A DNA stretch of 64,000 nt from Apostichopus japonicus (Eukaryota > Echinodermata > Holothuroidea > Aspidochirotida > Stichopodidae): the NCBI RefSeq assembly GCF_037975245.1, contig NC_092575.1, positions 4,028,501-4,092,500 of the forward strand, read 5' to 3'. Below, in pieces: positions 36,301-43,899 of this stretch (position 1 is the first letter of the stretch; the number at the start of each line of letters is the position of its first letter). The position numbers and the translations under genes were made by a program. Below the pieces are notes generated by a model. The model had not been told where the DNA came from and did no database searches. It saw only the letters and a program-made list of their open reading frames with translations.

Positions 36301-37621
36301 TTTAGTTACGTGAGATCCGTAACCGCCGAGGTGGTTAGGCTATTTGCTTTACACTTAACTATGGTAGGATATTATTTTTTCAGGTTTTTTTTCGCTATAC
36401 GGTCAAGTCAATAAGTTGTACATTGAGTATGAACTCAATAAATTATAACTTCTACATTGTGATCGACAGTTCGTAAGTTAAGGTTTGAGTGTTTGCTCCC
36501 AAATCTGACTAGGAATTTGTATCGCACAAATCGGCAGAAAGTGCGATGCTGATTTGAAAACGTCTCGCAAGTTTGTCGTTTTGGATCGCATTTTGCGATG
36601 CGATACCGGAAAAATCGAACACTGATGGTGAATGAACTCCAAATCAAATTATTTAATGTTTTAAAATAATGAATACTTGTTATTATTTTTCCATTTTAAA
36701 ACATTAAATAATTTGATTTGGAGTTCATTCACCATACTTTGGTGCTTTATTACTACGACAACCCACCTTACCGACACTGTACACAAGGTACTTTCCAAAC
36801 CTAGCACAAACCCACCCATATTATAATGGTTCGGTCCGATGGCATTGCGCAAGCGCAATAGCATCACGTCGTCTAATTCAACGTTAGAAAAAAGTTGGCG
36901 ATTTTTACGACAAAAACGTTTTTTTCCCGTGAAAGATCTGTATGCACGCTGGTTCCAGTCAGTTTTAAACGTGTTTCCAGATATACTCTGATGACATCAA
37001 TTGTATTTGATGGTATTTGATGTTATTTTAAGCCTGTTGTCTTGAGTTGTCTTGAGTTGTCGTGAGTTGTCGTGAGTTGACGCTAATTAGTGTGACCCCA
37101 ATTATGAGCCCACCATGCTACCGGTATTGGGAAAACAACCGGATATTACGCAGCATTGTTACGAATGCAGAATTCTGCGTCCAGGACACGTTTTGGCCAG
37201 GGACGCAAACTCTTCAAATTGCTTGCATTCTGCATGCATTCAAGTTTACAGAATCATTATATAGTCTGTGCTGACTTTATACAAGAAAGAATAATGAAGT
37301 GTCCAACTGTGGTGCTTCAGTTTAGGCCTAATGTTACAATAATTCACGTTAGGGAAAGAAAACATAAGTTGGTAAAATAAGGTTCCAACGTAACTAACCG
37401 CTTTTAACTTCGACAAAAGCAACCCTATAAACTATAAAAAATGAACACATCTTTAGCAGCCATGAATGATTTCAACTACCCTATTATGATCTCACCGTAA
37501 AGTTTTCATCGACAATTAGTGGCATTTGACGACGTTTGAACAGGGTCATTTGTCGTGGCATAGGACGGTGTATGAGGCCGTTCAGTGCAGCTGGGCAGAC
37601 GGAGATTAACTTGGATTTCAT
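18129..37621 (-). CDS. GGNBP2: GGNBP2 (gametogenetin-binding protein 2), complete gene span with introns
   Basis: GGNBP2 (also ZNF403) is a conserved animal protein reported in spermatogenesis, placental development and tumour suppression; its biochemical activity is poorly known. I assembled 13 exons from consensus GT/AG sites whose phases all agree, giving 1893 nt and 630 residues (human 697). Order of landmarks: N-terminus with KRRQMPLIVDEN (human FERRQIPLYIDD) about 28-39; CVPCVGCRRS about 105-113; LNDIVD...NKRCQLHSLD about 165-186; Cys/His cluster FCSEC...YCPRKHHLHVLC about 233-282; RRERHAKTLEAAQEE near 301-315; a basic coiled-coil-like stretch in exon 9; and the C-terminal QLRQNLHQRF...KLDNHV. 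The start at 37621 is preferred because MKSKLISVC aligns with human MARLVAVC; an in-frame ATG lies upstream at 37666. The middle acidic/Cys-rich part is shorter than in vertebrates. Identification is firm. Confidence 0.95.
18348..18525. repeat. Two-copy tandem duplication (about 90-bp unit)
   Basis: The phrases 'gaagayatgcgtgtgattgc' and 'caatgctttmcaaagtgtc' each occur twice, about 88-90 bp apart. The repeat lies in GGNBP2 intron 12, directly beside exon 13. Confidence 0.75.
18823..19094. repeat. (GGGA)n microsatellite, about 68 uninterrupted units
   Basis: 272 bp of pure GGGA on the plus strand, which is the template strand of GGNBP2, so the nascent RNA carries UCCC repeats. Such a tract can form G-quadruplex or triplex DNA. 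It lies in the last intron. The frames through it on both strands (GRE and PPSL repeats) are not genes. Confidence 0.97.
19131..19240. repeat. Three-copy 39-bp tandem repeat
   Basis: The words 'atcacaaggtttgtttcc' and 'ttttatcatcttgttgat' alternate three times just beyond the GGGA array, in GGNBP2 intron 12. Confidence 0.85.
20107..20217 (-). CDS. GGNBP2: GGNBP2 exon 12
   Basis: The exon is 111 nt, phase 0 at both ends, with acceptor GTTACAG|GGC and donor GAG|GTAATT. It ends LQDMLE, aligned to human LVELLD. Confidence 0.85.
20571..20770. repeat. 100-bp perfect-length tandem duplication
   Basis: 20571-20670 and 20671-20770 are almost identical, with only a few substitutions (for example ttggttc/ttgattc and gagcac/gagtac). 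This indicates a recent tandem duplication in GGNBP2 intron 11. Confidence 0.95.
20980..22065. repeat. Minisatellite, 62-bp unit, at least 16 copies
   Basis: The unit runs from 'caccattcaggttcagttg' through 'gacaagatacacattac' and 'ggtcaggagcctgtcacc'. Copies vary by substitution and by loss of short blocks; first and last units carry extra 'aacaaaggtcagcaatg' sequence. The array fills most of GGNBP2 intron 11 and ends about 70 bp from exon 11. Confidence 0.95.
22133..22251 (-). CDS. GGNBP2: GGNBP2 exon 11
   Basis: The exon is 119 nt, with acceptor CACAG|GAGAG and donor AAG|GTGAGC. It encodes a Cys- and Ser-rich linker (CGVGEICADC). The acceptor and its upstream intron are duplicated at about 22385-22562. 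Confidence 0.85.
22236..22562. repeat. Duplication of the exon 11 acceptor region
   Basis: 22240-22364 and 22385-22562 share 'ctcctgtgtgcgagtaacaa' and 'gatcttcaaattatacaatg'. The distal copy carries about 75 extra bases in its middle. The duplication includes the 3' splice site of exon 11. Confidence 0.85.
22980..23145 (-). CDS. GGNBP2: GGNBP2 exon 10
   Basis: The exon is 166 nt, with acceptor CCTCAG|TGT and donor G|GTAAGT. It is a low-conservation linker rich in Lys, Asn and Thr, supported mainly by splice sites and a continuous frame. Confidence 0.85.
23540..23770 (-). CDS. GGNBP2: GGNBP2 exon 9
   Basis: The exon is 231 nt, phase 0 at both ends, with donor GAG|GTAAGA. It encodes a charged helix followed by a basic RREQKKQRKKARKKNK run (human QEKKRQKRKNRRKNK), a plausible nuclear-localisation or coiled-coil segment. 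Confidence 0.93.
24170..24465 (+). mobile_element. LINE 3' tail fragment (CR1/L2-like)
   Basis: The segment ends with GTGAAGTGCTTTGATACTC...AAGCGCTATATAAAT followed by an (ATTT)n tail. This resembles the conserved 3' end of CR1/L2-type LINEs and the SINEs that share it ('AAAGCGCTATATAAAT'). The 5' boundary is uncertain and no reverse transcriptase is present. It lies in GGNBP2 intron 8. Confidence 0.6.
25201..25375 (-). CDS. GGNBP2: GGNBP2 exon 8
   Basis: The exon is 175 nt, with acceptor CGACAG|A and donor GAG|GTAGAG. It encodes RRERHAKTLEAAQEEILTCL and LHRIRQKVLAEEQAW, nearly identical to vertebrates. The open frame continues past both splice sites, but the extensions are intronic. Confidence 0.95.
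25858..26061 (-). CDS. GGNBP2: GGNBP2 exon 7
   Basis: The exon is 204 nt, with acceptor CGACAG|A and donor GT|GTAAGT. It carries the Cys/His cluster FCSECKSKV, YCPRKHHLHVLC and AEPDLCG, and ends exactly where human GGNBP2 reads into RRERHAKT. Confidence 0.95.
26754..26864 (-). CDS. GGNBP2: GGNBP2 exon 6
   Basis: The exon is 111 nt, with acceptor AAATTAG|AAAT and donor AG|GTGAGT. It encodes WEDIWEAM...YLSKHR, aligned to human WMDVWELM...YLRKHR. Confidence 0.93.
27634..27732 (-). CDS. GGNBP2: GGNBP2 exon 5
   Basis: The exon is 99 nt, with acceptor TTTCAG|ACC and donor TC|GTAAGC. It encodes PKLNDIVDSI and NKRCQLHSLD, among the most conserved stretches of the family. Confidence 0.95.
27838..27893 (+). 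mobile_element. Degenerate hammerhead-ribozyme motif of Penelope type
   Basis: CTGAAGA at 27852-27858 is followed by a 5-bp hairpin, GATCC-TGCTA-GGATC, then GGAAC, a two-base ACGT stem III and GTCAGG. This is the type I hammerhead layout (CUGANGA, stem II, GAAA, stem III, NUH) reported in Penelope-like elements. The GAAAC core is changed to GGAAC, so it is probably inactive. It lies in GGNBP2 intron 4. Confidence 0.55.
28325..28471 (-). CDS. GGNBP2: GGNBP2 exon 4
   Basis: The exon is 147 nt, with a pyrimidine-rich acceptor (a CT run before CAG) and donor GG|GTGAGA. It continues SMEELFNRL (human SVERLFSQL) through to LFSILSVQG (human LYTLFYVHG). Confidence 0.93.
29217..30015. repeat. Diverged tandem duplication of about 400 bp
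   Basis: 29217-29640 and 29645-30015 share an ordered series of matches: 'gaaaaatcct', 'tcccaaagga', 'gtaactctttcat', 'tgtgatcact', 'tcctctccatttgatg', 'attaggttat' and 'aataggaa'. Identity is moderate, so the event is old. It lies in GGNBP2 intron 3. Confidence 0.8.
30476..30588 (-). CDS. GGNBP2: GGNBP2 exon 3
   Basis: The exon is 113 nt, with acceptor CTCCAG|AAA and donor AG|GTAAAC. It encodes the conserved DCVPCVGCRR motif, a short Cys cluster shared with vertebrate GGNBP2. Confidence 0.93.
30950..31240. repeat. Two-copy tandem repeat (about 135-bp unit)
   Basis: Both units contain 'tctggtgacct', 'tttgacctccacc', 'aatagggttt'/'attagggtt', 'cttcctct' and 'aagtatc'. The repeat lies in GGNBP2 intron 2, with a (CA)n run following near 31255-31272. 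Confidence 0.8.
33247..33345 (-). CDS. GGNBP2: GGNBP2 exon 2
   Basis: The exon is 99 nt, phase 0 at both ends, with acceptor TTTTCAG|ATG and donor GAG|GTAAGT. It begins MIMEMPE, matching human MVMEFPD directly after the exon-1 join. Confidence 0.9.
33380..33477. repeat. G-rich tract in GGNBP2 intron 1
   Basis: Repeats of the type gtgtggaa-ggg-agggg lie just upstream of exon 2. Frames that look proline- or glycine-rich across it are artefacts of composition. Confidence 0.6.
34703..37098. mobile_element. DNA transposon with 370-bp terminal inverted repeats
   Basis: Arms at 34703-35072 and 36729-37098 are inverted copies with high identity, beginning C/GGGTCACACTAATTAGCGTC. The target duplication caattatg is exact (34695-34702 and 37099-37106). 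Just inside each end lie about five tandem 10-bp words of the type acaactca(c/a)g. The interior has no recognisable transposase; a frame at 36435-36647 (minus) matches nothing I know. The 8-bp duplication would fit hAT, P or Merlin-type elements, but the long arms and terminal sequence do not settle the superfamily. Confidence 0.85.
36622..36733. repeat. About 40-bp perfect hairpin inserted at the inner edge of the right arm
   Basis: GGTGAATGAACTCCAAATC... (36625-36665) is repeated inverted at 36694-36733, with a loop of about 28 bp. The left arm has the junction without this block, so the hairpin was added to the right arm only. Confidence 0.8.
37496..37621 (-). CDS. GGNBP2: GGNBP2 exon 1 (coding part)
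   Basis: The 126 nt encode residues 1-42 and end in phase 0 at donor ACG|GTGAGA. Transcription presumably begins further right. An alternative in-frame start at 37666 would add 15 residues, but the alignment to MARLVAVC of vertebrate GGNBP2 favours the start at 37621. Confidence 0.85.
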
Positions 37622-38058
37622 GTTGATGAAACAAACTTTGTGATGGAGGAGAGCATACGTTTTCAAGAATTTCCGATAAATCCGGACCGTGAAGAAAGCT
37701 TAGTACAATTCGTTTTAGTTTTAAAACTGAACTGAACAGCCTAGGCCTACTTGCTGAGTAGTTTAATCTGTGAACTGTACTTTCCCTCAAATCAGCTGGA
37801 CGGGTCGCAAACACAAATGCAATACTAGAGTCGGCCGTAGCTTTGTATGATGCACGTTGGCAATATCGCGCGTGGCTGGAGTGGATGTAATGCCAACAGC
37901 CGACGCAATAGGCGTTTTTCCACCCTCTTGACTGTAGTGAGACTGTTATGGTCGAGCGCCATCCAAATATGTTTCCAACTTACGACGCAGGGCAAATAAA
38001 CGACAGAGGCCAACGCTGGCTTATCTTTCACAGGGGTGTTGCTAGACTTCTGTTAGGG
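37622..38058. promoter_or_regulatory. Upstream region of GGNBP2 (probable 5' UTR/promoter)
   Basis: This region lies directly upstream of the GGNBP2 start on the minus strand. It is locally richer in CG dinucleotides (for example tatcgcgcgtgg near 37864). No TATA box is evident, and the transcription start cannot be fixed. Confidence 0.35.
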
Positions 38059-38066
38059 GTCCCAAT

Positions 38067-38460
38067 CAGTGGCGGAAGCGTCCATACAGTCAGAGGGGGG
38101 GGGGGGGGAGGGATGCCTTCCGACGGACTCAAATGGACTGCTGGCGCCCTTTTCAGCTCTTAACCACTTTTTACTTATTCGTGATTATTGACTTTTTTAT
38201 TGCTCTCTCATCTACTTATTGACATTTATCACATGTTGTTGGAGTAATTTGGCGATGACACCTATTTATTCTTCGTTTATCTGCAAATTAGCCAGGCCCG
38301 GAAAGGGTCATTTCCGGCGATCTAGGGAATATCTTTACTCAAAAAAATTCTGGCGCTCCGCTAAGATGTGTCCAGAGCAGTATATAGCTCTGACAGTGTC
38401 GAAGGCGCCCCTACAGACCATTCCTGCCCCTCCTGACCAATACCCCTAGCTCCGCCACTG
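38067..38460. mobile_element. hAT-like MITE, sister copy of the 14739-15795 element
   Basis: It starts CAGTGGCGGAAGCG and ends GCTCCGCCACTG, with 8-bp flanks gtcccaat (38059-38066) and gtctcaat (38461-38468). It shares long interior matches with 14739-15795, including GGACTCAAATGGACTGCTGG and ATTTATTC-TCCGTTTATCTGC. It lacks the 654-bp inner insertion of that copy. Confidence 0.88.
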
Positions 38461-38732
38461 GTCTCAATGCTCTTCTAGAGGGGAAGAAGCCATTACTTAT
38501 TTTCTCAAAAATAAGATTCTGAAAATTTGGGAAGTGGGCTGACAGATATCTCAAGTAGCGGGGGGGGGGGGGACCAAATCCCCACCCTCTCTTTGAAAAC
38601 CGGCAAAAAAGGGTTGACTGGGGATGGAGGAGTTCTTGTATGCAGGCCATTCCTAATCTAGGATTTGTTGTGAAAATGTAGATTACACAAACAAGCAATA
38701 AGGATCCAACTGTTTCAATACTTGTGTTCGTG

Positions 38733-39142
38733 AATGGTGGGTACATCAATCTCTGACCCCATAACATTCCATCTGGGGAACGAAGCTAGCGAATGCAAAG
38801 AGCACCACTCAGTAGGATGAATTTCAGCAACAGTTTTCATGTAGGCCTGGTTCCTGAATCCTTGTTTTTTTCTTTAATGGTGGGTTCATCAATCTCTGAC
38901 CCCATAAATACATACCATCAGGGGAAGGTAGCTAGGGAATGCAAAGAGCACCACTCAGTAGGATGATTTTCAGCAAGTTTTCATGTAGGCCTGGTTCCTG
39001 AATCCTTGTTTTTTTCTTTAATGGTGGGTTCATCAATCTCTGACCCCATAAATACATACCATCAGGGGAAGGTAGCTAGGGAATGCAAAGAGCACCACTC
39101 AGTAGGATGATTTTCAGCAACAGTTTTCATGTAGGCCTGTTT
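38733..39142. repeat. Three-copy tandem repeat, about 144-bp unit
   Basis: Units start at 38733, 38876 and 39020 with aatggtgggt. Each contains 'atcaatctctgaccccata', 'gcaaagagcaccactcag' and 'ttttcatgtaggcctg'. Copies two and three are nearly identical. Confidence 0.93.
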
Positions 39143-41758
39143 CAGCCAAGGGGAGGGGGGGGGGATTTTAACACCACAGGACATTGGTCAAAACCCCCCC
39201 ACCCCTTACATCTACATGTCTGGTGCCAGTATTGTTTTTTAGTCATAGAAGGAATACAGGGATACCTTATAACCACGAGGAAGCCACAGTTCACACAGGG
39301 ATGAAAGTGCATCAAAATGCTTTTATTTATAAAAACATAACAAACAATGCATTGCCATTCTTTGGCTCTTAAGTATGTATAACATCCCAAAATAATACAC
39401 TTGAAAAAATTCACTTCAAATCAATTACAAGAAATATGTACCACGCATTTAATTCAACACTTAAAGTTCAGACCGTGGCAGTCACTTTAAATGATCTTGT
39501 CCTTACAGACACACCCCCTTTGTATCATCATTCATAATATATCTTTAAACATCATCACTTCTGTTCATAACCTGCATGCAGCAGTGTTTCAACTATTTTA
39601 AGAAATACCCCGTTTATTCAACCCTGCAGCTTTTAGACACATTCCCTTGGCAAATATCTCTCCACAAACATGGACATTATCCCTTCACAAACACGGACAT
39701 TTCCTATGGATATTCACAAACAGAGGCATGGATAGTTGACTGGTTGCTTTCTCCATCTAATATATGCTCAACGTTTCAGACACTCAAAACATAAAGGTCA
39801 TACTACATATTGCCCCTTTATTTCAGCCTGCTTCTGGGTAACACTCCCAACATTTCCTCTGAGTACCTTACTAACCAAAAGGGTTCTTATCCTCCCAATG
39901 TATTCATAGACAAAAGGATTGAGGGGGGGTTGGGGTGAAATTATAATGAACTGCTCTCTTCTTTACTGGAGGTCACTCTGGTGTTAGCAGACGGCTGAAG
40001 AGATGAGTAAAGTTTGACAGTATTTCTGATCAGTCTTTTGTGATGATCTATCAATCATTAATGGCACCTTTCACCATTAATGGCACCAAATGCAATGGCA
40101 CCTTCCAAGGAAACCTAAAATAAAACATAAAATGTGCTATTCACCAGTTTTGCATACTTTATTCAATAAAGATGCAACCATCTCAAGAGTTTTATTACTT
40201 CTGTTGGAAACACCCGAATAAACTTCTCACATCCGTCATCTGCCTTTGTGTTACTATGCTGCATAATGATCTAGTTTGGACTTTAGCCAACCCCTGTGAA
40301 ATGCAAGTTAAACAAACCATTTCGGGGCTTCTCCCACATGTACATGTGACTTCTTAACGTCATAAAAACAAAACTGCCTCTAAGATGATATTTATGGAAA
40401 TAAATAAGAAAGATTAATCAAGACAACTTTTCAAAGTTAAGGTGCATACTGAAAAAAATTAAATGAAAGTAAATACATCCACACAGACAAAATATGTGAC
40501 AGTCTTGGTTATTCTAATCCTGTAATATTTGAGGTCAAATACGGGTAATCGGCAAGTTCTGATAATGATATACGGTATTTGTGTTGTAAGACAGAAACTA
40601 AGTCATGAGAAGTATAGAATAAGAAGATTTTCATCCGCTTTCATAATAAACCAGAAAAACAGTGAGATTGTTCATCTTTACCAGAAAAAAGAAACCATTT
40701 GTATCTTGTGCTTGAAAGTGCTTGCAGATACTCCACATGATATTGCATTTGACAGTAAAGTTAGGCGATTAAAATTGTCGCCCTCAAATTTAAATGTTTA
40801 ATGTTTTCGTGATTTAAAGTCCTTGTTTAAAACACACAAACAAACACGCACACAAACACGCACAAATAAACACACAAGCATCACAAGTATGGAGAACTTA
40901 TACACAACCAAATATACAACAAAAGCAGAGTACTTGAAAAATTTTGGTCCAAATCAACGACTTCATTTGATAATTTGTATCTAGCATATCTAGCTGACAA
41001 AATGACTAGCAATTAGCAAGTGCGAGCAGGGGGTTGCTGGGGCTGGATGGGGGTAGCTAGGGTGGGAGCATTTATGGCTAGTAAAGGTGAAGGTTGATAG
41101 GATTCTAGGGCAATAAGTCACATTTTTCCATAAAAAAAAAAATGGGAGGGAAGGAGGAAGAAAAAGGGATGTTTCTGTATTGCCAGTTTGTACATGTACT
41201 ATTTAGCCACCCCCGCCTGCTCCTCCTTCCTTCACGTTAACTTTCATGACTTTGAGATTATGGATCTAGAGTATAAAGGCTCTTAAAATGACCTCATGAT
41301 GTCATTGGCTTCAATTTTCAACACCGTTAACTTACTAACAGGAAAATATGTGAAAGGAAAACATTAAAAGAGAGAGAGTAAATAAAAAGTTAGGGTCTCG
41401 GTGGCAGTATGACATCACAGATCTACAATATCACAGCTCCAGACACAACCTTTAAACTAGAATTTTTACTTCACTATCTGTCTCTATCTAACATATCAAC
41501 CTAACTTATAACAATTATTGGTCAGGTAAGTGCTAAGATTTAAGAAAGTCAAATATGAGTCAGAGATAGGTAAGTATCGTTGATCGTAAACACCCAAGTC
41601 AGTAAGTTCTGGGGTACCTCCAATATGGAGTGAGATTTTTTCTAAGCCGTTTTGCAAGAGTTTGTCCTTCACAAAAAAAAAAACGTCACTGTCACGTAAA
41701 GCGAAAGACGATAGCTGGGTTGTGTCTTCTCCAAAAATGTTAATGTTATGTGATTGTA

Positions 41759-41801
<43 letters not shown>

Positions 41802-43660
41802 GAAAACGTAATGAGTTGGAAAATTTAGAACAGTGAAAAAACTTCCAGCCTCCACTGGGATTCGAACCTGGGCCTCCCGCTTTATATGCGGACACCCTAA
41901 CAAACTAGGCGATGGTCGCTGATTGTATGTCCAGAGGTTCAAAACCGGTAAGGAAGGTCGTAATTCCATTGTAGGCGTTTGTCACCTGTATCGAACAATA
42001 CTAGTTCTGTTTTTGGTGACATATTTGCCCTACTCTAGAGATCAAACATGATGCTAACCAACTCGAAATCATTTGTGATTCCTAAAGCCGGATCTCGAAA
42101 GAGATACTTTGAACAGACTATATATATACATATATACATTTAATGTGTACATGAGAGCACGCTTCAAATGTGTATGTATGGTCTGTCATGTGAAAAAAGA
42201 AAAAAATCATTTCCATTTATATCACACAAACATTTCATACAATTTTCAAATGTTATTATGTAGAGTAATGTGTATGTCCATCCTAGTACCTGTCGCAATT
42301 ACATGCATGTCACATCTTTCCGATTCATATGCCCTTTGACATTATAGATTTATAAAGGTTGCCTTTTCAATCGACGTTCTGAAGCTATAAAAAGACTTGG
42401 AAATTCAAGTATTATGATGATGAGTAGCTATTTTATACTTCAGTTCCTCTCCCAACAAGTTTCAGGTACTTGACCGCAAGTAAAGATTTGCGTGTATAGT
42501 GTAATCGACAACAGAAAAACTGGCTGTGAAATCAAAATCAAATATTGAAAGGGACAGACAATTATTTACTGGGTAGGACGGGACCTGAAAACCAGTAAGC
42601 TAGAGATTAAAACCATAGTAACTGAGCCATCCCTCTCTCGGTTGGTGGCAAAGTAACTTTTTTGGGAGGAGAGATCGTTCTCCCAACAACGGGGTGTGCC
42701 AAACAGGTGATATGATCATAACTGGATCAGTGTCTTTTTTTTCGTCTGTCTATAAATCAACAGACAGACAGACAAATTATTGGAAGACTCACTCTCTGCT
42801 CCAATACTTTAACCTAACTTTTTAACAGTCCAATGGATGGGATTTCTCTATATGTGTGCAATTTGTATTCATTTTACTGTATGAGTGTGTGAAGTTTTTT
42901 TTCTTCTTTTCAAATTATCTTTTCTTGTCCTCCTGTAAGCTTTCTTTATAGGGCGTCTATATCAAGATGAACTAAACATAGTCTTGTACCTAGCCTGGAA
43001 TACAAGGGGAAAAATTCTTCTCATGATTAAGACAAAGAAGAAGTTTACTCTTTCCCAACAAACAGATTTTACCCCTTATTTCAATCGTCATGTGGAACAA
43101 TTAATTCGCTGTAGAACTGGATAAACTTTAAAAGATAAAATAGGAAAGTAGCAGGCTCTGTAGCACTCGAAAAATGGTAGTAGCGTTGTCGTCATGGTGA
43201 TATGAATAATAGCATTACGGAAAGATCTATTTAAAGAAGAAGAAGAAGAAGAGAAAAAGTAAGGATAACGAGCAGAAATATAGATAATTAATAAATTTAA
43301 GTCACAAGACGAGACATTCAAACCAATTGCTATTTCTTCACATTTACCGATTATTTACAACAACAACAAAATATTTAAAATTGCCATGAATATTTTTTCC
43401 CTTTCCCAAACCAAGAAAAAAATGCTCTACCAACAACATACCCCTCCCCCATCTTAAAAAATGAATGGCTATGTCCTTTTCCCCAATACAAAAAAAAAAA
43501 ATTACCCAACATAAATTACACACAAAAGTACTGTACCAATCTTTTCACAAAAATGTTAAAAATCTACATTTCCAAACTATTAACTAGATAAGAAAAAGGG
43601 AGAGAAAAAAATCTGAAAAAGGGGGTGGGAAAAAAATCGTTTGCACATTTTTTTTCTTCT
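39143..43660 (-). other. Malectin 3' flank, possibly long 3' UTR
   Basis: I see no other gene here. On the minus strand an AATAAA lies at 39322-39327, among others, so how far the malectin 3' UTR extends is unknown. The stretch holds an (AT)n run (about 41764-41798), a tRNA-like relic (about 41838-41925) and a short AG run near 43229-43252. Confidence 0.4.
41838..41925 (-). pseudogene. tRNA-like relic (decayed tRNA or tRNA-derived SINE)
   Basis: The minus strand reads GCGACCATCGCCTAGTTTGTTAGGG, a TCCGC-ATATAAA-GCGGG anticodon arm and a B box, GGTTCGAATCCCAG. The anticodon arm folds, but the T stem and acceptor stem pair poorly. This is therefore more likely a relic than a working tRNA gene. 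Confidence 0.5.
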
Positions 43661-43899
43661 TTACAGCCTGCATAGGCAAAATAGTGTTGGAATAAAAACA
43701 GCAATTGATATAAGGATTGGGAATATAAGACTACTGTCGTCTGACGCATAAGGATCGACAGTTTTTGGTCCCGATTTATGCTTTATCTTCTGTTTCTCTC
43801 GTATTTCTTTAGTTTCGTCGTCTTCCTCGTCATCTTCCCCTCCGTCTGGGTCCTCTTCATCATCTGTGTTCCAGGGAAGAGGCGGTAGTTGAGGGACAT
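43661..43899 (-). CDS. MLEC: Malectin exon 4 (last coding exon)
   Basis: The exon is 239 nt including the TAA stop, with acceptor TTTTTAG|AT. It encodes [10 protein letters not shown], the acidic linker, [15 protein letters not shown] and the C-terminal membrane helix ending FCLCRL, identical in its last residues to human malectin. Confidence 0.96.

Larger units (their letters stand above)
34117..37119. mobile_element. Candidate element with TAATTGACGCAC inverted ends
   Basis: The left end GGCTTCGTAATTGACGCAC (from 34124) matches the reverse complement of GTGCGTCAATTATGAGCC, which is itself split: 34689-34702 plus 37107-37111 around the long-TIR element. A second TAATTGACGCAC copy lies at 34147-34158. 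Exact outer limits and target duplication are unclear. Confidence 0.5.
34055..37145. mobile_element. Relic hAT end of the 5583-6919 family, split by later insertions
   Basis: 34058-34110 (ATTGTGCGGGATCC...CCCGATCACAGTGCAATG) matches the reverse complement of the right end of the 5583-6919 element. The next part of that family (ACCGGTATTGGGAAAACAACC) appears only at 37122-37142. The roughly 3 kb between them is therefore inserted sequence. The relic lies in GGNBP2 intron 1. Confidence 0.65.

Noticed and set aside
36435-36647. Possible transposase frame inside the long-TIR element
   Set aside because: Only 70 codons, no recognisable catalytic motif and no similarity I can name.
41838-41925. 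Intact tRNA gene
   Set aside because: The anticodon arm and B box look right, but the T stem and acceptor stem do not pair properly.
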